Shown: piece by piece, positions 32,201 to 44,670 of the stretch
Layout: the number at the start of each line of letters is the position of its first letter
Position numbering within the stretch: position 1 is the stretch's first letter
Source: Plasmodiophora brassicae
Lineage: Eukaryota > Endomyxa: Phytomyxea > Phytomyxea > Plasmodiophorida
NCBI GenBank assembly: GCA_036867785.1
Contig: CP145416.1
Span: 1,302,001 to 1,366,000, forward strand
DNA length: 64,000 nucleotides
Reading direction: 5' to 3'
Position numbers and translations under genes: made by a program
The notes under the pieces: generated by a model
Told to the model about the DNA's origin: nothing
The model's input: the letters and a program-made list of their open reading frames with translations, nothing else
Database searches by the model: none

Positions 32201-33650
32201 AAGTTGTTCGACCAAATTGCTCAGTGCACTGCAGCAATTGAGGACTCGTCATTCATCGTTCCGGTCGATTTCGTCTGCAACGTCGTGAAGCGATGGGCCG
32301 GGCCCGCCATCGCGCGGGAGTGGTCCCAGTGTATGCTTCGGTTCGCTTCTGGATCAGCACGTCCTGATCTGTCTTTAACTGCCCTACGCACCCTGACCGT
32401 TGTGTTACCGTACCCAGACCTCTCCACGGTTTCGACTCTGGGCCGCCTGCTGACCACGGCAATCACCGCTGGCAATGCTTCAACCGTCAGACAGATTCTG
32501 GCCATCTACTCGCGTCTCCTTACTCTCATCGTTTCGCTTCAAACAACGTACGATGTGTTCCGAGTCCTCATGCATCTCTTCTACCAAAGCAGCGCACTGC
32601 TATCATGGAGTGATGGTCCATCCGATTGCTATTTCGGCGCGTTGCGACTGACTCAGGCCCTGCTGTCCAATCCGTGTCTGGGACGAATCATACAGTCCTT
32701 CTCTGTGGACATTTCGTCCAAGAAGACGTCGTCGACCCACTTGACAGTCGACCTTCTGCAGACACAGTTCGCTCAGGTGGGCGCTGCGATCTGTCCGGTA
32801 CCATTCCCTGGATTGCAACCCATTCTCTGCGGCGCATGGAATCAGTACTCCAAGGAACCGCGCTGCCTGGACATCGTTCTTGAACTGTTAGCCTCGTTCT
32901 GGACAATTCCATGCAACTCTGTTGTCGACGTTCACGGCAGCGGTACCCGCGCCCTTGTTAACATTGTATCCGTTATACCCTGGCTGCACTCGCAGACGCT
33001 ATCGCCTACTGAGAACTCGAAGTCATCTTCTTATTGCCTTCGTTTAGCGCAGGCAATCGACGACTCCCACGTACAGTGGCAATTCGCCGAGGTCGCTGAC
33101 TCTCTCCGACTATACGCCCAGTCACCACGATTTCAGGTACCTTGTTATGAATGCGGTCATAGGTTGGCGCTCGGCTAAGGTTCGACCTTGACAGGCTCAA
33201 GCGCTGGCTTCCATCGCCAGCTTGCTATCCGACGCCTTCTTCCCTCGTCAGGCGAAGGCGTGCGCCGACGCCCTCCGTCGGGTTATGAACGCCGACGCCG
33301 TGGCATGCCTTCACGTTGCTGCACTGTTCCTGGACAAATCGCCCCGCGTCGATCGTACCGTCCTTCTGGCGTTCGAGCCCCTGCTTGAGCAAGCCGTCGG
33401 ACTCCTTTCCAGGGCGTACGGTGATTCGAAGCTCAGCGATGCCGTTTCCCATTTGCTGCACGTCGCCTGCGTCGTAGCCAATGACGTTGACGGGAACCCG
33501 GGCAGCCAGCCCCAGATTTCGACGCCAACTCATGACGCAGATACCATAACGCCCGCTATCACGACCCCGGCCGTTGCAGCATTGCTCAGCCTTGTAGCAG
33601 ACCCAACTGGTATTTGTCGGCACCGTAATCGCTGCTGGTCCTCTGAATGA
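26260..33650 (+). CDS. Very large HEAT/ARM-repeat protein, Furry/Mor2/Tao3-like
   Basis: Many exons with 50-65 bp introns. Joins I could check are 26260-26837, 26896-27173, 27232-27591, 27652-28447, 28501-29075, 29132-29685 and 29750 to about 29927. The joins between about 29930 and 31180 are uncertain, and further exons run to the TGA at 33648-33650. The product is all helical repeats (YADDWAKAIGIISVDHLDAV, LRQFEPFLRKRVLRHVDNP, LDKSPRVDRTVLLAFEPLL near the end). The size, the N-terminal ADxWAxxxG pattern and the absence of other domains fit Furry-family scaffolds of the NDR-kinase/RAM polarity pathway, but other giant HEAT proteins cannot be excluded. Codons are visibly less C/G-ending than in neighbouring genes. 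Its stop overlaps the RGS gene start (ATGA). Confidence 0.5.
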
Positions 33651-34282
33651 TGTCGTATCCAGGCGTGTTCGGCGCTACACCACCGTACGCCGGCCAGTCG
33701 CTACCGACTCTGTCGTCGAGTGAGGGCGCGGCCGCATCGTCGCCGGTGAAGCTGAAACACACCCGGATTGTGCTTCGAGAAGAACCGAGTGAAGACGGTA
33801 CGCGGGCGGAAGGTGCCGCGGCTGTCCAGTGCACTCTGGCGAACCTGCTCGACAAGCCTCATCTGAACCAACAGTTTCGCAAGTAGGACGCGCAATAACG
33901 GCCCCGACGCCGGGTGACCCTGATCTGATGTCCACACAGGTACGTTGCCGCCCATGGCGACGCCCGTGGGCTTGTATTCTACGAAGTCGTCATGACGGAA
34001 TTCTGCCCGGCCGTGACGCACACCGAGGCGGCGCGCCGAGTCGCGTGGCAGATTGCGAATCGGTTCCTCGTCGACGGAGCCCCCGAACGAATCGACATCA
34101 ACGCCCTGACAAGGAACGAGGTTCTCGAACAGCTGCGCAATGAGGGGCAGCGCATATCACCGACAATCTTCAACCGCGCTGTTCAAGACGTCAAGAACGA
34201 CCTCGTCGCCTGCTACACGATGTTTTGTGATTCACCAGACTGCGAGCGCATGATTCGCTCAGGGCAACTCATCGCCCCTTGA
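33647..34282 (+). CDS. RGS-domain protein (regulator of G-protein signalling)
   Basis: Exon 1 is 33647-33882 and exon 2 is 33940-34282 (57-bp intron), giving 192 residues. After ~60 polar residues the rest is one RGS fold: LANLLDKPHLNQQFRKY, GLVFYEVVMTEFCP, A-x-x-IANRFLVDGAPERIDI, then the last helices (TIFNRAVQDVKNDLVACY...CERMIRSGQLI). RGS proteins speed GTP hydrolysis on G-alpha subunits. No DEP, GGL or membrane segment is present, so it is a minimal RGS like the small animal ones. The ATG overlaps the stop codon of the upstream gene by two bases. Confidence 0.85.
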
Positions 34283-35010
34283 GACCAGTCATCAGCGCGC
34301 GCCCGTGTCAACATCGTAGTTGGAGAATACAAGGCCTGCGTCCATTGGACCATTGTACAAAGCCCGAATGGATGCAATGAGCGGACAGCACGTCATTGAG
34401 CAGGTCGCCTCGCCAGGATGCAACCGCCCTCCGGTAGGCCTGCGGCCACGAATTGCATTCGGGACTTGGAGTTGGGTTGAAAGTGCCCAGCGCAAGCGAC
34501 TCCAAACATGGCGTTCAGGAAGGTATGGGTACCATATCGTTTCCCGCTTACCACGCCGACAAGACGCCAACCGAAGCTCTTGACAGATTGCCGCCGTGCT
34601 CAGGGCCGGGTACGTCTGCACCGTTTCGTGGATTCTCCAACACGCAAGCAGGATCTGGAATCGTATAGTCCAGATATTTCGATTGGGCCAGGGCAGATAT
34701 CGGGTGAGTTTCAATAGCGCGCTCGTACCTTTATAAGGGCAGCGGCAGCACCACCGGCAAGGTCGGGCGGCGCCCCAGTGGGAGGTGGCCGCTGCCGGGC
34801 TGGCGGTCGTAAGTTGTTTGGGGGGACGGCTGCGAAAAGTGCGCGCGGAAGTGCAGTGTCCACGGACTTTTTTGGGGCTCGCCGTTCATTGTCGGAAGCG
34901 ATCTCAGCCAGTCAGCTGCGTGGCATTGCCGTTGGCGGCTACGATAGCGCGCACAGCCCCATACCCGTTGTGGCACACTTGCGTATACGCGCGTACCGCC
35001 GCCGACAAAC
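34283..35010. other. 728-bp gap, no supported gene
   Basis: A 140-codon open frame on the minus strand (34292-34714) shows no domain and mixed codon use. A TATA-like CTTTATAAGG lies at about 34731, far from the next start. Confidence 0.35.
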
Positions 35011-35652
35011 ATGTCCTGCGCCCCGTACACAGGGCCGGATGGCGCCAGCTGCCACCAGTGCAAGTCCAGGCGCCGCCTCACCGACCTCTACTTCTGCTGC
35101 TTCATGCCGTCGAAGACGCGGACGTGCCGGAAGAAGTTCTGCAAGCTGTGTCTCGACAAATTCTACGACAATGCCAAGCCGTTGAAGGGCGACGAGCTCA
35201 TGTGGACCTGCCCGTCGTGCGCTGGCAAGTGCACGTGCGCGTCCTGCCAACGTGGCGCCGACGGTAACGGCAGCGCGCCACGACGCCGCACGTCCAGCGA
35301 GATCGACCTGGAGATCTCGCGCGACAACATCATTAACGGCAAGACGAACGCCCTGGGCACCGTGTTCGAGAACGACGCCCGGCAGCTGCTCATGACGCTG
35401 ACGTCGTTGCCGGGCGTCCGGGCGCGGATCAACCAGTTCGTGGCGCTGAAGGGCGTCGACGACCAGAGCAAGATCGAGGCGATCGCGTCGTTGCTGAACC
35501 ATGGCGCGTTCCCGACCCCGCTCGGCGACCGGCAGGCGCAATTCCACATGCCGCCGGGCACGGACACCATCGTGGGATGCGACGACGGCGTCGTCGGCGT
35601 CCCCAGCGTGCCCGTGGCCGATCCCGATGACTCGCCGTTCAGTTTCCAGTAG
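35011..35652 (+). CDS. CDCA7-like zf-4CXXC_R1 zinc-finger protein
   Basis: A single exon of 213 residues. The N-terminal ~85 residues are the zf-4CXXC_R1 domain: CHQC, the CRKKFCKLCLDKFYD stretch, WTCPSC, then GKCTCASCQRG. This is the cysteine layout of CDCA7/CDCA7L and plant relatives. CDCA7 recruits the HELLS/DDM1 remodeller to support DNA methylation, and in ICF syndrome the mutations hit this domain. The C-terminal 120 residues are acidic and unrecognised. Presence of such a gene tends to go with a genome that keeps CpG methylation, which is inference here. Confidence 0.85.
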   Translation: MSCAPYTGPDGASCHQCKSRRRLTDLYFCCFMPSKTRTCRKKFCKLCLDKFYDNAKPLKGDELMWTCPSCAGKCTCASCQRGADGNGSAPRRRTSSEIDLEISRDNIINGKTNALGTVFENDARQLLMTLTSLPGVRARINQFVALKGVDDQSKIEAIASLLNHGAFPTPLGDRQAQFHMPPGTDTIVGCDDGVVGVPSVPVADPDDSPFSFQ

Positions 35653-35777
35653 CACACGGTGGTACCCCTCATATGTTGCATCGTCTAATACAGATTTGCA
35701 GTAAGGGCAACCGGCGCGCTGGTGTAGTCGGATGTCAATCGCTGCCGGCAACGCGCTCCAGTGCTCCACTCCGGCAT

Positions 35778-37559
35778 CTAGCTCGCCTGCTTCCAGGCGG
35801 GCAGCGCACGAGACCCTGGGCCTGCACGACGTCGTTCAGAGCGGCACAGACGCGAGAAGCGCATCAGGCAGTGGAGCCGGGTACCCGTGTACAGCGATGA
35901 CGGGCGGATCAGCTTGCCAGCGGCGCGCTCTTCCAGGATGTGAGCCGCCCAGCCGGCTGTCCTGGCAATGACGAACACGGGCGTGAAGAACGGCGTCGGC
36001 AGGCCGCACTAGGTCGGACGTCAACAACGGCAGACGACGGACGCGACACACCACCAAACGGGTACCATGTTGTAGGCGGACGCCGTGTAGAAGTCGAGGT
36101 TAGGCGGGATCTTCTTCTCCTCCAGCATCAACTGAAACCATGTGGGCGCGTGAGACCTGCGCCCAAGGGCGGGCCTGCGCTAACCCAGACCTTTTCGATG
36201 CGCTGCGAGATGGCGTACAGGTCTGGCCGGCCACCTTCCGCTTTCGACAGCTTCTCCGAGCACGCCTTGATGATGTCGCTGCGAGGGTCGCGTTTCTGCG
36301 CACGACCGTCAGTCGAGCGTCACACCACCCAGGTCGCCCAGGCGGCCAAACCTTGTAGATCCGGTGGCCGAACCCCATGATCAGCTCTTTGTTTGCCAGC
36401 TTCTTCCGCATGCCACCCTCGATGTCGTCGTCAACTTTGAACTGCGAGATGAGCTCCATGGCAGCTTCGTTGGCACCCCCTGCGCGCACACATGCACTTG
36501 CCTTGGACGCAGGCCAGGGCATCCATATGCGACCAGGGCGTACCGTGCAACGTCCCTCGGAGCGTTCCGATCGCGGAGCAGACCGCCGAATAGACGTCGG
36601 ACCTCGTACTAGTCGTGACACGGGAGGCGAACGTGCTGGCGGCGAATCCGTGTTCCTGCCGAGACGCCGGTCAGTCAACCGGTGGCCGGAGCGGCGGGGG
36701 CAGCGTCACTGACCGCGTACAGGATCAGCGACAGGTCAACCGTCTGGACCTTGTCCGGGCTGATGCTGTCCGTCTGGAGCAAGTTGCGAAGGAAATGGGC
36801 GGCAATGGACTCGTCATCGCTCCCGGCCGTGTCGATGCGCTTCCCGGACGTGTGGAACGCATGCCAGTAGCACAGCGCCGGGCCGAACCCGGCGATCAGC
36901 GACGTGAACGCGTCATCGGTTGACACGCTTGTCGGACTGCCCGGCCAGGTCGTCATCAGTACCCGCAACGACAAGAAACAGCGGGCAGCGGCAGGCGGTA
37001 CCTCGACTGTTCGCCGCCGTTCGACAGGTAGCCGGTCTCGGGGCGCAGGCATCCCAGCATGGAACAGGTCGACCGTAGAACGTCCATGGGGTTGGCGGAC
37101 AACGGTATGTGTTCGAGCATGACGCGGACGGCCTTGGGGATGACGCGGTACTCGTTGAGGCGGGCCCGATACGACTTCAGCTGCGCCGGCGTCGGCAGGT
37201 CCCCGTAGATCAGCAGGTAGGCGACCTCCTCGAACTCGCAGGCGCGGCACAGGTCCTCGATGCTGTACCCTGTACCAAGGGCAGGGCTGTCGTCAGCCGC
37301 GGCGGCTGCTATGCACACCGCAGCGTACCTCGGTAGTGCAGGCCGTCGCCGCCCATCCCGACGGTGCATACCTTCGTCTCGCCCGCAATCACGCCAGCCA
37401 AGCCTACACACCGCCGTCAGCGACGGACACGGCCGGTACGACCTGAACAAGACAGCCCCGCGGAACGGCACCTTTCGAATACGACTTGGCCGGCGCAGCG
37501 GACCCTGCTGCCGACAGGCACCGGACGGGACCGCACCGAGCCAGGACGCGTCGCCACAT
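35778..37559 (-). CDS. 2-methylcitrate / citrate synthase, mitochondrial
   Basis: About ten exons with ~60-bp introns. The first is 37559-37472, the second 37403-37329 and the third starts at 37269. The presequence ([19 protein letters not shown]) suggests mitochondria. Family sequence then runs [47 protein letters not shown] (catalytic His), [19 protein letters not shown] (second His), [13 protein letters not shown] (catalytic Asp), [16 protein letters not shown] and [12 protein letters not shown] at the end. The short IAGET start and the FYTASAYN block resemble bacterial-type methylcitrate synthase (PrpC), which condenses propionyl-CoA with oxaloacetate, more than the large mitochondrial citrate synthase. 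The exact substrate needs an assay. It is divergent with LysRS. Confidence 0.85.
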
Positions 37560-37980
37560 GGCAATGGATCGCGGGCCGAACGACAAAATGTGCCCCCAGC
37601 GGGGAGGAGGTCTCTCGAAAAAAGGGGGGGGACCGCGTCACCACGCGACCCCCCGGTCACATCATCGGCCGTCACCGTCACCGTCCGGCGCTGAATTCCC
37701 CACAAACACGGCAACCGGCTGTTTGCTGCTGCTGCTGCTGCTGCCCCGTGACGGCGCACTTGTACCATCCATGTTGGTGCGCGACAGGCCAGGACTGCCG
37801 CCGATGCAGTCATGCAGGTGCGTGCGCCGTGCCAGTGTGATGGTCGCGCTGCAGTTGCGGGGTTTTTGGTGGCGGGCGCGGCAGGTCCGGGTCCGGGTCC
37901 GGGCCCCCCTCGCCCAGGCGAGAGAGCGCAGCGCGTGCGGCGACCCGTTCAGCTCAGTTGGCCGACGAAGCGCACCGGTG
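37560..37980. promoter_or_regulatory. Divergent promoter region with CTG run, methylcitrate synthase and LysRS
   Basis: A 421-bp gap between two mitochondrial-enzyme start codons in opposite directions. It holds seven G after a run of A at about 37619-37631 and a (CTG)6-like tract at about 37726-37743. Confidence 0.45.
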
Positions 37981-39775
<1,795 letters not shown>

Positions 39776-39967
39776 TGATACGTCGGCGGCTCAGTATACA
39801 TATAGGAATTACCTGAGCAACGCGTCGCCCGTTTCGTGTCAGGTCTGGGGAATGGGACAGTACGAGGAAATGTAATGATTTCGTGGTCGTGCGGTCGTTA
39901 GTGCAGCATTGCCCTTTCGCTGGCAAGAATATCTACGCGTCCGAATGCGCGGTGGTGACGTCCGCGT

Positions 39968-40903
39968 TCAGCCGGATGCGTCCACGTCCTCGACGGTGAC
40001 ATCCTTATTCTGCTCGTCCTGGCTGTCTTGCGTCCACAGGGTTAGGTTATCACGCAGGAGCTGCATGATCAGGGTGCTGTCCTTGTACGATGCGTCGTCG
40101 AGCGTGTCCAGCTTGGCGATCGCATCATCGAACGCAGTCTTGGCCAGTTCGCAGGCCTTCGCCGGCTCCTTGAGGATCTCGTAGTAGCACACGGAGAAGT
40201 TCAGCGCGAGACCCAGGCGGATCGGGTGCGTCGGGGGCAGGGCCTTCCCCGACGAATCGTCGACGGCGATCTTGAACGCCTCCTCGTAGTTATCCTTGGC
40301 CTTGTTCGCCTGTTCTTGCGCGCTCTGGAATTCCGCCAGGTAGCGGTAGTAGTCGCCGGCCATCTTCAGGTAGAACACCTGCGATTCCGTATCACCTGCA
40401 ACGGGCAGCCGGCGTCGTCAGCAAAAGTGCCCCCTGAATCAAACGACGGCCGAATCGTGGGATGTGCCGAAAACATGCGCGCACCTGAGCCCCTGGCGTT
40501 TGGAATCAGCGCATCGTGGAGAAGCTTGAGGACCTCTTTGCAGATGGCGGACAGCTCATCCTCCACTTGTCTGCGGTACTTCTGGACGAGATCCTGGGGG
40601 GCAAACATATAAGTGGCCGTGGGGTCGCGACCGTGCGACGACGCCGGGTACCGTGTTCTTGTGCTCCTCCACGTTCAGTGTGCGCCAGGACGCGCGGCGC
40701 GCTCCGATGACGTTCTTGTAGGCGACGGAGAGCAGGTTGCGCTCCTCGATGGACAGTTCGTCGCTTCCAACCGAGGCCACGAGCTGCTTCATGAACTTGC
40801 ACATGTCGTCATATCGCTCGGCGGATTCGGCCGTCCTCGCCATCATCTTCAGCTGGTCGCGGGTCAGCGGCCCGAAATCGGCCAGCGAGAACTGCTCAGT
40901 CAT
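39968..40903 (-). CDS. 14-3-3 protein
   Basis: Exons: 40903-40652, 40593-40485 and 40395-39968, giving 262 residues. Hallmarks are [20 protein letters not shown] with the phosphate-binding Lys and Arg, the exon-2 [20 protein letters not shown] helix, [17 protein letters not shown] with the binding Arg-Tyr, [12 protein letters not shown], and [18 protein letters not shown]. 14-3-3 dimers bind phosphoserine or phosphothreonine partners in many pathways. The acidic tail is [16 protein letters not shown]. The intron at 40394-40484 is longer (about 89 bp) than the others. Confidence 0.95.
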
Positions 40904-41589
40904 CGTGCCTGGACCCGTCTTGACGATAGCCTGCCGGCGACCTGTGGGCACAGAGCACAACCGTCGACGTTAGCGGATCGGCCGAGCGCCCACCACGACC
41001 GGACGACACACACACGACCAACCTTGACCAAACTGACAATGCGCACGCCGCAACCAACTGGGTACGACGCTTTTTTGGACGGCAATACATCGGACACGTG
41101 CAGCGCGCAGCCCGGCCGCCTCCGCCCGCTGCTGGGCCGGACTGCCCCCGATCGACAGTCGCAGGTACAGCTGCCTGCCGGCCCCGGTTTCGGAAACTTG
41201 CTATATACGTGTGTGTGTGTGTACGTATACTGAGTAGCTGTCGGCAATGTGTGACCTGGTCTCCTGCCACGTGCAGGGCGCGGAAACCTCTGCCGTAGAC
41301 CAAGCCAGCTGAGTTTGCACTGGTTGCGCCAATACACCGGTGGTACGTACGCGAACCCGTCCGCGTGCACGCTCGCATGCCGAAACCTCGATAGGCGACC
41401 GTTGCAATGAGTTCCTTTGCAGGACGTCGTGGCATGTCCTGTCGTTATCGCCGACGTGTCCGTCGGGTCATGAGTCTTCCTCATCCCCGACGCGCCCCGT
41501 TGGCGAGTCACACCTTGGAACGGGCGATCAATGAGCACTTGAGCGCAACATATTGACGGTTTTACTCCCGCAGCATTCCTGTCGGGTCA
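40904..41589. other. Intergenic region with GT microsatellite
   Basis: 686 bp upstream of the 14-3-3 gene. It holds a (GT)7 run at 41209-41222. No supported gene. Confidence 0.4.
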
Positions 41590-42231
41590 ATGGTCCCTGG
41601 CAGGCGACGGCGGTACGGAGGCGACGGTATTGTCCATACTCGATTGCATCATCGGCCCAAGTTCATCGGGGCCATCAATCTCGACACACTGCCGATTGAG
41701 ACCGGCCTGTTCGCGAACCACCAGGTGACAGCGGTCGCGACACTGCAGCTGAGAGATTCAGGGAGCGCGCCGAGCCTTGTCCCTGGTTAGGCGCCCTGGC
41801 CACAAGGGCGTCCCTAGCTGTTTGACACAACACGGTCTGACGCTGCCGAAGCAGTGACTGTCGTTGTTGTGTGCTGGCTATGACGACTATTTCGTGCAAG
41901 ACATCCCAAGGGACGGAATTGCTCACTTCCAGCAGGTACTGGAAACGAAGGCCCAGCCGCAGCAAGACCGCGACCGGAAACGTTGGCTGCTGGGACCATG
42001 GTTTCTGGGCGGCTTCATGAATTGTCCTGCGGGAGCAGCCGGCGGCAGATGATTGGCAACTACAATTCTGCAACGCTGTGCAGGTTCATGCATCGTTTCA
42101 GGCTGCCAACCCAACCGTCGCAGGTGACGGTGATGGCAAACATGGCCCCACCGGCAATTTTCGCCGCCAACGGAGACGTATCTGTTGGGGAACATTGTGT
42201 CCCGAACGAGGGCAACGTTCTGCTGCCTTAA
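41590..42231 (+). CDS. Hypothetical multi-exon gene, weakly supported
   Basis: Three plus-strand stretches read like coding sequence but in different frames: RPKFIGAINLDTLPIETGLF near 41660-41720, DDYFVQDIPRDGIAHFQQVL near 41880-41940, and VTVMANMAPPAIFAANGD near 42120-42180, ending ...NEGNVLLP at 42231. Splice sites fitting all three could not be fixed. No domain was recognised. The downstream gene on the minus strand ends at 42340, so the two would be convergent. Confidence 0.3.
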
Positions 42232-42339
42232 TCGGGCATGGGTTTCTCGGTCTATGTAGCTTCTGGGTACCGCAGGGATGTTGGCAGGTGCCTAAGGAGC
42301 GGAGAGCGTCTGGGCGCTGTTTACCTAAACGCGATGGCA

Positions 42340-44153
42340 CTAGGACATTGCCGGCGCGGGATTGTCGACTTGAATGTTGCGATCGACCTCGAGCGCTTGC
42401 GTCATGGCGTTGTACCTGACCTGGAACGGGCGCGGCAGCGAATCAGCAAAGTCGCGCATCTTGGCAGTCGCGTCGTCGAAGCTGCTGGCTAAGAAGTAGG
42501 TCGGCTGGTACTGTCAGGCACGTCATGTGAACCACACGACGAAGCACGCGCCAAACGTGTTGCGCCGACCGTTGTGATAGGATACTCGGTCTGGGCGGCA
42601 ACGTACGGATCCCATGGTAGAATGGCCGGCTTGTCGGACATGGCGTACTCCAGCTCGCCGAACGAGCTCAGGAGGCCTGCACCGTATGCTTTGCGCTGCC
42701 CATCCTGCTGACAGAGGCCAAATTCGACTAGCGACCATATCAGCCTGGGTAATCAGCAACATGCGATCGACAGCGTCAGCGAATGTGGAGACCTGTGAAC
42801 CAGTAGCACCGGGCCAGCATGGTGATCTGCTCCTCGCTGGCGCCGATCGACGCCATACCGATCTCTTGCGAGAAATCAGCAAACGCGGCATTGGCGAACA
42901 TTGGCGCATGCCTGGGCAAGCAGTCAGGACGAGAGCAACAATGTGTACGGCGATGAGGCCGGAGCCCACACGACGGGCCAGTCTTCGTATGGCGCAGCAC
43001 GTACCCCATGAGTTCGTGGACGACATCAGGTTCCGGTGTGTACCTTGAACAACGGCACGATTAGCAGGCGGGAAACCGACGACGACGCTCGACGTACAGT
43101 GGCTTGCTGTGATGCCGGATATACTGTGTCGAGTAGAACACCCGGAAGGCGAGGCCGCTGAAGAAATCACGCGGGGACAGCAGGCCGGCGACCGGGCGCA
43201 ACCGGAACCCGGTCCGTTTCTGCAGGAACTGGGAGATGTCCTCGAGCTGGGGGATGGAATCTCGCGCGTACCCGCATTGCGCTTCCATCCCATCCAGGAT
43301 ATCAGTGTACTCTTCGCAGGCGTGCTGCTGCAGAAGCGGGCGAAGCTTGTCCCAGACTGGCAGACACTCAACCGTCACAATCGGCCCATTCGCAGGGACA
43401 GGGTATGCGACGAATGCGATCACCTAGACCCCAGGTGCCGACCTCCTCCTGGCTGTAGTCGATACGGGCGATCGGCTCACCACTGCGACTGGCGTCAGCA
43501 CCGCGAACTAGCCGTACGAGGGACGATGTGTGTGGTACTGCTTGTAGGCGGCGGCCGCCTGGGTGATGCGGGCGCGCCGGTCACGGTAGGCCTGGTCGTG
43601 GAACCCCGGATGGTCGGATTCCAGCTCGTCTCCCGCGTCCAGCACCGTCTGCACAATCAGGTCCATATCGGTGACCCGCCTGGGAAACCACGGCACTGGG
43701 AACAGGGTCGAAGGTCAACGACGGACCAGCCACCGTGGACGACCAGATGGCATACCCTTGCGGCCCCCGATCAACATGACGGACCGACAGCAGGACTTCA
43801 AGTCGGCGACGAGCTTCTTCACGCGGTCGTCCTTGGCGTCGCCGTCAAAGTCGACATAAAACTGTACAAATCGTGGGCGCGCTCAGTGCCCGACACGCAG
43901 CGAATCGGCGCGGCACGCCAGAGCCACTGCCTACGTCGTAGTCGTTGGTGAATTTACTGGGCCTGCTCTCGATGCGCGTCATATTCACGTCGTTCTTCCA
44001 GAAGAATTGCAGGGCGGTCTGCAGGGCGCCCGGCCGGTCGCTGACGCTGAACACGGCCGACACCTTGCCGATGTCGGCACTGCCGCCCAGGGTAGCGGCT
44101 AGGCGGGCGCCCCGCCCCCATGCCATCGAAGGCAGCCGCCAGCCGGGACGCAT
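42340..44153 (-). CDS. PAH: Aromatic amino acid hydroxylase (phenylalanine hydroxylase type)
   Basis: Multi-exon minus-strand gene. An ACT regulatory domain comes first ([32 protein letters not shown]). The pterin-dependent catalytic core follows: [40 protein letters not shown] then [23 protein letters not shown]-equivalent [25 protein letters not shown] with two iron-binding His, and YWFTVEFGLC with the iron-binding Glu, which is split by a 65-bp intron. Then comes [15 protein letters not shown] and the C-terminal [22 protein letters not shown] plus core, and the sequence around RPVAG, fit phenylalanine hydroxylase (Phe to Tyr with BH4, Fe and O2), though Tyr or Trp specificity is possible. 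The start at 44153 is tentative. Confidence 0.9.
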
Positions 44154-44670
44154 GATCTGGTCGGGGCTCGCGACAGGGTGAGACCCCCGACGATGTTCGT
44201 TCGAAAACAACAAGACACGCGTGCGATGGGCCGAAGTTGACTGAGTAAAGATACCTAGCTCGGCCACGACAGCGTTTTTTTTTATGTGGCCGTTGGGTGA
44301 GCGCCCCCTCCTGCCTGGCCCGCCCCCGCACCGCCACCAGCGAACGCATACAGTTATTCGCAGGCAGACGTACTCTGGTGTCGACGGCCCGTGAAACGGC
44401 ACACACGGCAATGACAGCCCCCCTCCGCACCATTGTGCTCGCACTGTCCTCTTATCCCGCTGGGCGCAGGACGAACGTGTCGAGTGCGCGCGCAGAGACA
44501 CGCGGGACCCGCGCGATGATGTCGGTGGCCTCAACGTTAACGCATGCCCGCGTCCGTAAGGTACTTGCACATGTATCCTAGTAGGTAAAGTAGCCGGATG
44601 CCGTTTGCACAATGAATGCACACACAGACACACCGCGGGCCAACGACTAGCGAGGCGACCAGGTCGGTGA
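44154..44670. other. 517-bp gap, nothing recognised
   Basis: Lies between the hydroxylase start and the DBR1 stop, both on the minus strand. It contains a T9 run near 44274-44283. No gene was seen. Confidence 0.35.

Noticed and set aside
34292-34714. 140-codon minus-strand frame in the RGS-CDCA7 gap
   Set aside because: Looked at as a possible transposase remnant, but no catalytic motif or helix-turn-helix could be seen.
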